NCBI GenBank assembly: GCA_963210315.1
Contig: OY723284.1
Location: 1,364,001-1,428,000, forward strand
Direction of reading: 5' to 3'
Length of the DNA: 64,000 bases
From: Rhynchopus euleeides
Taxonomy: Eukaryota; Euglenozoa; Diplonemea; Diplonemida; Diplonemidae
Both the position numbers and the translations under genes were made by a program. The notes under the pieces were generated by a model that saw only the letters and a list, made by a program, of their open reading frames with translations, did no database searches and was not told the DNA's origin. Position 1 is the stretch's first letter; every line of letters starts with the position of its first letter. Positions 31,801 through 39,270 of this stretch are shown here, piece by piece.

Positions 31801-33419
31801 CAGAATACGGGTGGGATGTCGTGCTGTACATCACCGACCCCAGCGTTGCCGACGATATGCGCCCCAGGCTGCGGAATCGCATGACTGACATCTGCCTGAA
31901 GAAGGTCAACGGTGGAACGCAGGTCAGTCGCCTCATGCCGGAAGATGTGCTCAAGCAGGCGTCCCTGTGCAGCGGACAGAAACGGACGTGCCTCGCCGTG
32001 AAGTTTCAGGTGCAGAAGAATGGGACCGTCAGCAAGACAAAGTTCTCGACCAAAACGGTCACCGTGAAGCGGAACTTCCACGTGACGGACGACGTTACGT
32101 GGGACAACTTCGAAGAGCTCCACGAGCCTGGGGATGGGCCGCGTCAGCTGGAGGAGGCGGTCTCCGCAATGAAGGGGAGGCAAAGGTTCTTCGAGGAGAC
32201 GATGCACGTCCGGACGAAGGCTGGCGGGTATCGCGCGAGTGGTGGGCCGCTTCACGTGCTGCAATACATCGTCGTTCTTGCAAAGCGTGCAGCTGCTCAT
32301 AAGCTGTCTGCTGGGGGCTTCCAAAAGCATGTGTTGTTCCGCAGCTCGACCGTGCCAGTTAGGGAGGCTGCGCTGCTGTTCCCCGACCTCCCTGACAGCG
32401 AGGGGGTATCGGAGACTGACGTGTGCAGAGCAGCACATACGGCCCTGCAAGACGCATTGGGCACCTCCACTGAGATCTATGCCTGTGCGCGTATTGCATG
32501 TGTGCGTAAGCTCGCGACAACGGAGCACCTTGTGAGGTATACCCCTGGGAGCACCGTGTCGTTCACCAGCCCTCTGCGGAAGTACAACGACTACCGGGTG
32601 CTGCAGTTGTTGAAGCTGGATGCCCCGCGAGGGCGCGCCCCAGGTGCTGCGGAGCTGTACGGGCTCAAGAGGGATGAGGATCACCGTAACAGCTGCGTGA
32701 GGGAGATCAACGGGTTGCTGGAAGAGGCGACAGCCTGCCACAACTCTGTGGTGAAGGTGCGGGTGCTGGTCACGAGTGTTGACGGGGGCGGCATGCATGT
32801 CTACTGCCCCAAGACCGATATCGTATTCCCTGCACAGCTGCCGGCAGGTAGCGTGAACATCAAGGAGTTCGAGACGCTGTACAACTCGCGACTGGTGACA
32901 GCTGGGCGCCAGACGTACCTGCGTTACAGAAAGCTTCACGTTGTGCCGTACGTTGCGGCGAGGAACACACCCCAGTCGAGCGGAGGGACAACGATCGTGC
33001 CGCAGAACCCGACGGCAGGGAGCCACAAGAAACCCGTTTCCGTTCGGTTTGCCGGTGAGGACAAGCCTGACGTGCAGCCTCAAGAGGCACCTCGTGTGCT
33101 GGAGGAAATCATGCGCACACTTGCTGAGCTTTCTCCCGAGTTTGATGTCAACCGCATTCGTGTGACTGAGGATCTGCGTGTTCAGAACGGCTGGTTTGTG
33201 CTGCACAAGCGCTGTTGCCACAATCAGCAGTGCTCGTACGGAAACCGGTGTCGGTTTTGGCATGGGCGCGATGACAAGTTCGGCGAGGACATTGTCAAGG
33301 TGGTGCGTGCTGTGGAAATCGCTCGTGGCAACCTGTGCTGCCCAATCCGCACGGGATCAGATGAGGCTGCCCAACCGCGGAGTGAACGGCATCTCCACAA
33401 TCGCCCCGCCTGCCCCTGA
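28836..33419 (+). CDS. UPF1-like SF1 helicase fused to an RNB (RNase II) domain and CCCH zinc finger
   Basis: A 1527-residue single-exon protein. The helicase core covers about 230-655: GPPGTGKT (246-253), VDEAGQ with DEAG at 428-431, GDHRQLPP (453-460), QYRM (492), DSCQGAE (near 612) and AMTRAK (near 648). This is the UPF1/HELZ/ZNFX1 class. Residues from about 965 match the start of an RNB nuclease domain, TIDQEGAVVFDDALS. Three of the four metal-binding Asp are present with the family spacing (D973, D981, D982), but the second is V979. FTSPLRKYNDY (1243-1253) fits the later RNB motif. A CCCH finger follows (C1461-x4-C-x5-C-x3-H1476). Human HELZ2 also joins UPF1-like helicase and RNB. The role is probably RNA surveillance or decay, by inference. 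The start is the first ATG after a poly-C/AG tract; no targeting peptide is seen. Confidence 0.88.
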   Translation: MAVPCLSEVIAQWMPEDVLKHRTLGIAPPNLAAAREGGWGRWTEAYRPLLQMEVWREVHDVWNEFQEILKNGGQVGSTCKLVPNGNEWCFEDGHSKHFANDMNGMVIALRKKDGTRWSRWWLGVFVDDSRVVLNKQMTSGYRGGKNDGGGNDTGGRSFISVNIVKLMSITSLLRMYRACTASEEPKFGAQLRGVSAPENQQANSGTSGGQTKRTGPQLNKMQENAVNSWVPRGKGADPPSFMLLQGPPGTGKTTTAVEILWRSLRKVLGSTTAKIVCVAPSWTAVYQYVERFMKSVPNPGCRIAMTGCTDGTRAAADEPDKSRGISVASLMRDVKAWVDSFDRTYDSYLNDVRDPIKKRAPSFYDTHLKEKVNESNLDEAADILRDQYKELKFALLEEATVIFSTMNGLGAQYVVEALAGGVETLIVDEAGQVTDPDLFIGCQLKPKRLLLIGDHRQLPPHTRCHKARESGLGCSSLERLHDSSSHTMLKVQYRMAPEILLWPNRFFYNGKLSTSPSWKKDVQKVQWKRRHYRLVDVPGEHHKVGTSSRNADEAAAIVLNVMDLHAKGVDVGKDVLVITPYSAQRRLVEMYLRNYLRSQGVPVVPRVMTVDSCQGAECEHVILSLTRTHGLHDSFAGDKHRLCVAMTRAKQTMTVLCNVKAFEREADTLPRDMFVADAVKRRVVEKLPQEPRSLNGKIVGMRFVAFGGGDVVDVGELGYRVIDGDTVELRVLDAGCNKPAIVVDVHVLVPSPMREKPFVCQLVNDCNVCFEAPSREERVAILHAVRDIAAAADGKTCNGCKVVACDRQPVDDRFFTLTVADHLLANRLMKGQEKVIIKERDEDGQETSKTVQACTPQEPHYNKFVPLDGRLPVVRIPTDQVIGEKVTCRSTVLVKLAENKGLAEDVWYADIQPSSKGNRDATDMWLECLTGDDSDELQTLQTWCKDPTTVAEDATPAHYEGPEVRDGDVFTIDQEGAVVFDDALSCTRTEYGWDVVLYITDPSVADDMRPRLRNRMTDICLKKVNGGTQVSRLMPEDVLKQASLCSGQKRTCLAVKFQVQKNGTVSKTKFSTKTVTVKRNFHVTDDVTWDNFEELHEPGDGPRQLEEAVSAMKGRQRFFEETMHVRTKAGGYRASGGPLHVLQYIVVLAKRAAAHKLSAGGFQKHVLFRSSTVPVREAALLFPDLPDSEGVSETDVCRAAHTALQDALGTSTEIYACARIACVRKLATTEHLVRYTPGSTVSFTSPLRKYNDYRVLQLLKLDAPRGRAPGAAELYGLKRDEDHRNSCVREINGLLEEATACHNSVVKVRVLVTSVDGGGMHVYCPKTDIVFPAQLPAGSVNIKEFETLYNSRLVTAGRQTYLRYRKLHVVPYVAARNTPQSSGGTTIVPQNPTAGSHKKPVSVRFAGEDKPDVQPQEAPRVLEEIMRTLAELSPEFDVNRIRVTEDLRVQNGWFVLHKRCCHNQQCSYGNRCRFWHGRDDKFGEDIVKVVRAVEIARGNLCCPIRTGSDEAAQPRSERHLHNRPACP

Positions 33420-33632
33420 ACGACGCCTGTCCCGGAACGACCCAAGAACTACGTACATCGGGGATCTCGGACACAACCTGCATATCGAGTGAAGAGATGC
33501 CACCTCTGTGATTTACCTTGATTCGATTCCGCTCCCCACCCCCCCGTCCCGTGGAGGTGTATGCCCCAGAGGTGCTGTCTTGAGGTACGAGAGGAGGAGT
33601 TTCCTTTCTCCGAACAAAGGAGGTCTTACCCC

Positions 33633-33779
33633 AGTGAAGGGAAGTCATCTCTGCGATTATCATTTTTTTCTACCCTATCCACCCCCCTCCACCTCCACTG
33701 GTTTCCGAACCCGTTGCGAGGAGGCTTCTCAGCAGTGCAGCAGCAGCAGCAGCAGCACGTGGGCAGTAGTGAACTAGTC
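33633..33779. repeat. diverged direct repeat, copy 1
   Basis: It shares CCCAGTGAAGG, CTCCACTGGTTTCCGAACCC and GCACGTGGGCAGTAGTGAAC in order with 34112-34263. The middle differs in length because of a CAG run. Confidence 0.75.
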
Positions 33780-34111
33780 CGCCCTAACAAAAGCGAGGAA
33801 AGACAACATAAAATCCTTTCAGCTGAGGGTCAGCATACAGCAAGCAGCAACAAACCTTTCAAGAATTTGCACCCAGCGCTGATTTCGGATTTTCTTTTTC
33901 CTCTTCCTGCTTCCCTTTTTTTTCCCTTTTTCCTTTTGCCTTTTTGTCGCACCTTTCTCAAGCAAAACGGTCTGCGGGGCCAAGAGCCCTCAGGGAACAG
34001 CAACCCTGCCATGCACAGCTGGAGGTCGTGACTTCCTGGGGTTTTTTGAGCAGAATATGGTCGAGAACAGCATTTGTCTTTGATGTTACCTATTCCCCCT
34101 ACCCCCCCCCA

Positions 34112-34263
34112 TCCCAGTGAAGGAATGTCATCTCTGCTTTATCTTGTTTCTACCCTCACCGCCGCCCTACCGCGATTCCCTTCCGCCTCCACTGGTTTCC
34201 GAACCCGTTGAGGTTTCTCAGCAGTGCAGCATCAGCAGCACGTGGGCAGTAGTGAACTAGTCT
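34112..34263. repeat. diverged direct repeat, copy 2
   Basis: Second copy of 33633-33779, about 480 bases downstream. Both copies end in AGTGAACTAGTC. Confidence 0.75.
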
Positions 34264-34439
34264 GAACCCCGCACACCCCACCCCGCGCCCACCGCCCCTG
34301 TGGCCGAAACAAGCAGGCCTTTTGCCACCGTGCCCGTCAACAACGGCTGTGATCCACTCATTTTCCCCGTCCCCCCATCGGATGCTTGAGGAACGGTGTA
34401 GGCCTGTGCTTGCCCAGGCCTACACCACCCCACATCTGC

Positions 34440-35085
34440 GTGTGATGACCAAACCTGACTACCTCATCACCATCTTTCGCCTGACGGGCACCGCCCCACG
34501 AAGCACAACGTCACCCAACAAGTGTCTGACCTGCGCACTTCCATCCCGCGCTCTGAGGTGGGCCTGCACAGTGCAGGTTTTCGGTGCTGCTGTGTGCCAC
34601 ACCGCACCACAAGCAGCTGTTTTACTGATGTGCATGATGACCAACACATAACACAAATCACCATCTTTCGAGTTTGACGGCACAGCCACTTGATACGAAT
34701 GTTCCACAAGGCTGACTCGGCACAAAGGGTGTGTGTGCTTGCTGCTGTGGGCAGAAGGAGGCGTCCCTCCAGTTCCGGTGGTGCTGTGTCGCGGTGTGAT
34801 GACCAAACCTGACTACCTCATCACCATCTTTCGCCTGACGGGCACCGCCCCACGAAGCACAACGTCACCCAACAAGTGTCTGACCTGCGCACTTCCATCC
34901 CGTGCTCTGAGGTGGGCCTGCACAGTGCAGGTTCTCGGTGCTGCTGTGTGCCACACATCACCACAAGCAGCTGTTTTACTGATGTGCATGATGACCAACA
35001 CATAACACAAATCACCATCTTTCGAGTTTGACGGCACAGCCACTTGATACGAATGTTCCACAAGGCTGACTCGGCACAAAGGCCC
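34440..35085. repeat. dispersed approx. 356-bp repeat, two tandem copies
   Basis: Unit starts at about 34440 and 34796, both beginning TGTGATGACCAAACCTGAC. The second unit is nearly identical to the first, and both match 24579-24853 closely. Similar reading frames occur in all copies on both strands, but this follows from DNA identity and is not evidence of coding. Confidence 0.85.
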
Positions 35086-35109
35086 CTCATCTCTCTCCCC
35101 TCACAGCTG

Positions 35110-35142
35110 TGTGGCTCACCCCACCCCACCCCACCTCCACAG
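35110..35142 (+). promoter_or_regulatory. putative trans-splice acceptor
   Basis: A CACCCCACCCCACCTCCACAG tract ends at 35142, 29 bases before the chosen ATG. Confidence 0.4.
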
Positions 35143-35171
35143 GCCTCTCCCCCTCCTTGGCCGCCTTGGCG

Positions 35172-38021
35172 ATGCTGCCCCAGGGGGTCGCCCGCCGGCA
35201 GGCCACCGGGGTACGGCAGAGCCAGCGCCGCCGCCTGACATGGGCGGGGCGCATCGCCTTCACGGAGCCTGTGGTGCGCACCTGCTTCGAGCAGCTCACA
35301 CGCTCGAAGGAGGAGCGGATTGCGGGGGGCAGCGTCGTCGTGACGCACGGGGAGGCGGCAACCGACACCGCGGAGATCGAACGGGCGCTGCAGCGGCGCG
35401 GGTCTGTCGCCTTCCAGACACAGGGCCTGGTGGCAGGGGTCACCTGCACCGGCATCAGCCTCGCAGGGCCTGTCGTCGCAGTCTGCTCCGTTATGGACCG
35501 CAGCACCGTTGTGGCACATCCGACACTCGATGAGTTTCACCACCCGCTGTCGCCGTCATTCCCTGCAGCACAGCGCCTCCTGGAACACAGCAGGTCGCCG
35601 AGGGTCGGTGCGGCTCATGCAGCACACCCAACCTTGCGGCACACAGCAGGCTTCAAGCGGCTTGTCAACACCATCACAGGCACCCCCAGGATTAAACACG
35701 GTGTCGCCATACTGTGGCCGGCGGAGATTGCTAGCATCCTTGAGGGCCACTCCCGGAGCGACCGGACCGTGCGGAAGCTGGCGTTGGTGCGAGCCGTGCA
35801 GCAGATGAACACCCTCACCACCGACCCCCACCCTGAGAGGCGCCCCTCGACACGGCGGCGGCAGAGCTTGGCCCTCCTGGTGAATCCGGACAGCCTCGGG
35901 TCGCCACCTCCGCCGCCGCCACCGCCGCCACCAGAACCCACTGGCGGCGAACCTCTCCAGTGGCAGAGCCTCCAAAGCGAGCCACCGCAGCCACGCGCAC
36001 CTCCGGCGGGGGTTGCTGCGGAGGATGCTGATGACGATGCGGAGTGGCGTGGCGGTGGCGGTGGTGCGGCAGATCGCATCCACCTGTTTGTCGACGGGAG
36101 GACGCATGTGGTGGCGGGTGCCGACGGCGGTGTCCTGTCCGGTCTCCCCAGCACCCTCCTCTCGGAGAGGGACCCCAACGCCACGATCGCCATCGCCCGC
36201 GCCATCGCGTGGAATGTGCGGTGCGGAATCATGATGTCCCTCTCCAAACGCTACCCACACTACGACCTCCCCTCCCTCCTCCGCAACGGCGACATCTTCA
36301 TGTCGAAGCGGCACCTCCACAGCCTCGCCGTCTTCGGCGTGCTGGGTGGCGTGCACAACCTGTCACATCCCTTCTTCAACGACCCCCTCTTTGTCGGGGA
36401 CAGCCTCATCGAAGGCGCATCCCCTCCGAACACCCTCTTGCGAGCTCCGAAGCAGCAAACTGGGGCTGCCCCGATTGCCACCGCCGCGAACAGCAAGCCC
36501 GCCGCAATCCCGCTCAGCCCCGATGAAGTTAAGGCTGCGCCTGGATTGCTCGATGTCCCCGAATGGTTTGGAGGCAAACAAGAAGGGGGAGTCCTGAGCA
36601 GCCCAGGTGTTGACGGGGGGGGCTCCGCGGTGAACACCGCGGCGCTGGCAAAGCAGCACTTCAAAACCCTTTTTGAAGAGGAGAAGAAGAAGCGGGATGG
36701 CGAGGCAGGCGCCTCTGCAGGGTGCGACCCCACCCAGCAGGCTGGCGCTGCCTCCCCCAGCCCTGACACATCTCTTCCTCTGCCGCCTCCGCCTCCGGAG
36801 GCTGGCGATGGGGACGGCATCACAGGGACTCCTGATCTCTGGGAGGAGAGCGTGGTGCAGGCAGGGCATTCCATCCTCCGCCTCTGGAGCTCAGAGGCTG
36901 CAGATGAGTCGGACGCTGCAGACGGCGACGACGACAGCGACACACCCACCCCCGGGGAGCGCACTGCGGGCATCACAGAGAGTCCCGATGGCTCCACCCC
37001 AGCACAGCCTGCCTCTGCTGTGGAGTGTGGATCAGAGAGTGGATCAGCCGAGGCACGCCGTGCCTCCTCCTCCAGCAGTTCGCCCCAGCCTCCCCCAGAG
37101 GGGGTCGAGCCGCGTCAGGCTGCCCCCGAGCACCTCTTTGCGCCACCCAGCGGGCTGCCCGGCGTTTCCCCATGGGGTGGGAGTGGTCGCTCCTCCTCCG
37201 AGCTCCGGACGCGCGGTGTGGTGGGGGGTGGCGGTGGCGGTGGCAGTGGCGTGGAGAGCTCTCCCAATATCGAGGGCCTGCAGGGGCCGATCTATAAGCC
37301 GACCGGATCGGGTGTGATCCGGAGGGAGGTGAGCAGCATCCTGCAGGGCAGGGAGATGGCCTCCTCCTCGACGCCCCGCCAGGGGGGGCGCGCAGTGGGG
37401 CCCTCAGGGGCTGCGAAGGCTGCGGAGTTCACCACCCCGCCGCCGCCGCTCGTGGCGCGGATTACCTCACTGCTCCAAGGCGTTGGCGTTGCGGGTTCAG
37501 GGGGTCCCGACGAGCGAGAGGGTGTGGCGATGATGTCGGTGCCTACCCCAGGCCCTTCCGGTGTTGTGGAGCTGGGTGCTGCGGATTCAACGAGGGGTGG
37601 TGTGGCCTCCCCGGCTGTGCTGACGGATGAGGCGTCGCGTGTTGTGTCGGAGATCCTCGCAGGTGGTGGTGGCGGTGCTGCTGCCAGCAGGCGGAGGCGA
37701 GGCGGGGCGTTGCGCAGCAGGGGCAGCAGCGCAACCCCTAAGGTGGACAACGAGAGCCCCAACGGCGATGCCCCATCCGAGGTGCCGCTGCAGGCAGGGG
37801 GTGTTGTGGCGGCGGCGGCGGCGGCGGCGGCAGGGGCCGAGGTGGTGGCCTCCCCTGGGGTGGCGGCGGCAGCGCCCTCAGCCCTGGATGTCCTGATGGA
37901 CAGTATCGTGCAAGAGGGGCCCGTGGAGGGGCGGCCGCGGGCTGGAGGTGTGGGGGGAGGAGGAGGAGGAGGGGATAATGCGCAGGCAGGCAGAGGTATG
38001 CACAGTGGTGGGATGTGGTGA
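35172..38021 (+). CDS. hypothetical large Pro/Gly/Ser-rich protein
   Basis: A 949-residue protein that I do not recognise. The N-terminal 200 residues and a block near 300-430 look folded: IHLFVDGRTHVVAGADGG is followed by a helix-rich stretch ending FFNDPLFVGDSL. Between them is a polyproline run (about 240-250). The C-terminal half is low-complexity: acidic Asp/Asp-Ser near 580, Gly-rich near 695, Ala-rich near 880, and two short repeats of the type V(I/S)-x-SILQG / ITSLLQG / VSEILAG spaced through 715-840 that may be interaction helices. There is no signal peptide or membrane segment. The start at 35172 (MLPQGVARR) is the first ATG after the acceptor tract; an in-frame ATG at 35109 lies upstream of that AG. 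Strong GC3 across the long frame supports expression. Confidence 0.65.
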   Translation: MLPQGVARRQATGVRQSQRRRLTWAGRIAFTEPVVRTCFEQLTRSKEERIAGGSVVVTHGEAATDTAEIERALQRRGSVAFQTQGLVAGVTCTGISLAGPVVAVCSVMDRSTVVAHPTLDEFHHPLSPSFPAAQRLLEHSRSPRVGAAHAAHPTLRHTAGFKRLVNTITGTPRIKHGVAILWPAEIASILEGHSRSDRTVRKLALVRAVQQMNTLTTDPHPERRPSTRRRQSLALLVNPDSLGSPPPPPPPPPPEPTGGEPLQWQSLQSEPPQPRAPPAGVAAEDADDDAEWRGGGGGAADRIHLFVDGRTHVVAGADGGVLSGLPSTLLSERDPNATIAIARAIAWNVRCGIMMSLSKRYPHYDLPSLLRNGDIFMSKRHLHSLAVFGVLGGVHNLSHPFFNDPLFVGDSLIEGASPPNTLLRAPKQQTGAAPIATAANSKPAAIPLSPDEVKAAPGLLDVPEWFGGKQEGGVLSSPGVDGGGSAVNTAALAKQHFKTLFEEEKKKRDGEAGASAGCDPTQQAGAASPSPDTSLPLPPPPPEAGDGDGITGTPDLWEESVVQAGHSILRLWSSEAADESDAADGDDDSDTPTPGERTAGITESPDGSTPAQPASAVECGSESGSAEARRASSSSSSPQPPPEGVEPRQAAPEHLFAPPSGLPGVSPWGGSGRSSSELRTRGVVGGGGGGGSGVESSPNIEGLQGPIYKPTGSGVIRREVSSILQGREMASSSTPRQGGRAVGPSGAAKAAEFTTPPPPLVARITSLLQGVGVAGSGGPDEREGVAMMSVPTPGPSGVVELGAADSTRGGVASPAVLTDEASRVVSEILAGGGGGAAASRRRRGGALRSRGSSATPKVDNESPNGDAPSEVPLQAGGVVAAAAAAAAGAEVVASPGVAAAAPSALDVLMDSIVQEGPVEGRPRAGGVGGGGGGGDNAQAGRGMHSGGMW

Positions 38022-38483
38022 AGGGGGGGGTGTGGGGTGTGGGGTGGGTGGGGGTCTTTAGGGGCAGCGGTTTTTCCGGTTGCGGCGCTTGGGGGCAAAG
38101 TGGGGGGGGGGGGTGTGTGTGAGGTGTGGTGTGGTGTAGTCGTCGTGCCGCTTTTTTCACAGGGCCTTGGGGCAAGTATGCCTGGGACTTTGGCCTTTTT
38201 GGGCCCAAAAAGGGGTCGGGATTCCACTTTTTCTCCAAGGGTTTTTCGGGGGGGAAATGGCGCGCAATCCCCCTCGCGGGCAAGAAAATCCCCCCATCCC
38301 CACCACACAACCAGTGTGAGTGTGGTGTGTGGGTATTGGACGCCCTGTGTGATGAGAGATAGTGGCAACACAACAGCAACATGCCAGGCAACGGGTGCCA
38401 AAAATGGGTTTTCGGGGCGTTATTGTAACGACCCCTTCCTATGCCCAGTGGAACAAGCTGAAGGATTTGGTTGCTCGACATAC

Positions 38484-38546
38484 GGGGGGTCTGGGGGGCG
38501 GAGCCCCCCAGCCGCCGGAGGCCACGGTAGTGAGTATCTGTTCCTT
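38484..38546. repeat. GC-palindrome repeat, copy 2
   Basis: Same unit as 17509-17571, including the following GTATCTGTTCCTT segment. Flanking DNA is unrelated. Confidence 0.8.
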
Positions 38547-38697
38547 GCGCCGTAGTAGGAGCGCGTGGGAGTTGCGGGCGTACAGATTGTTGGCTGCGTC
38601 CTCCTGAGGCTACGGAGAGTGGTCTGGGTCCCATTCGCTGATGTGAACCCAAAGGACTTGGCTACAAGACAGGCACACGCTCCAGCCTAGTGGTACA

Positions 38698-38750
38698 GGG
38701 GGGTCTGGGGGGCGGAGCCCCCCAACCGCCGGAGGCCACGGTAGTGAACG
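38698..38750. repeat. GC-palindrome repeat, copy 3
   Basis: Third copy, with one change (AACCGCC for AGCCGCC) that breaks none of the palindrome. It lies 214 bases after copy 2 in the same orientation. Confidence 0.8.
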
Positions 38751-38980
38751 CCTGGCTCTTGACTGGGGAACAACGCCGGGTTTTGGCTGGAACAACCGAA
38801 AAAGGGGCGGGTGTCCGGAGGATTCATCCTCATCCCCCACTAGAATACCACCTGCCCCCGAAAAACTTCACCCAGAAAACCTGTGGGGGAAAAATCCCAC
38901 CTAAAAAACCCAAGGAGAAAAAAATTCCCTCCCTATAAAAACCCAAAGAGAAAAAAAGTGCAATCCTGAATCGGGACTTG

Positions 38981-39134
38981 GGGGGTCTTCGCTGGTCGAC
39001 AAACTTCGACAAACTTCGTCGTTCGTCACATAATTAGGAAAACGGCTGTTTCAGGGGGTTTTTCACCGAAGACGGCAGTGTTCTGACGACGACGACAGGG
39101 GTCTTCGACAAAAACTTCGTCAGCGAAGACCCCC
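38981..39134. mobile_element. inverted-repeat mini-element, copy 3
   Basis: GGGGGTCTTCGCTG at the left and CAGCGAAGACCCCC at the right, an inverted match of 14 bases, enclose about 126 bp. The interior has several TTCGAC/GTCGTC repeats and a second GGGGTCTTCG at about 39089, suggesting nested or multiple foldbacks. Confidence 0.65.
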
Positions 39135-39270
39135 CCCCCAAAAATGAATTAAAAACCGGTTTTTCGGGGATTCTCGCTGTTCGTCACCTGTCGTCAAATT
39201 TCGACAAAATTCGACAATTTTCACCTAAACCGACGGAAAATGCACCAAAATGCACCACCCACAGCCTGGG

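Larger units (their letters stand above)
33420..34439. other. intergenic region with an internal duplication
   Basis: It contains the related blocks 33633-33779 and 34112-34263, a CAG microsatellite (33738-33758), and T/C-rich sequence. The stretch 34038-34092 is related to 7030-7095. I see no gene. Confidence 0.45.
38022..39270. other. gene-free repeat-rich spacer
   Basis: It holds two GC-palindrome repeats, the third mini-element and T/A-richer sequence before the satellite. The region is G-rich just after the previous gene. A PolyA-rich stretch (38880-38960) is low-complexity. I see no gene. Confidence 0.5.

Noticed and set aside
31575-33263. A 562-codon minus-strand frame opposite the helicase-RNB gene.
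   Set aside because: Shadow of the sense frame, which carries the recognised motifs.
34813-35079. Repeated small protein (MCRVSLVEHSYQVAVPS...) in the 356-bp repeat.
   Set aside because: Conserved only because the DNA copies are near-identical; differences between copies show no codon pattern.
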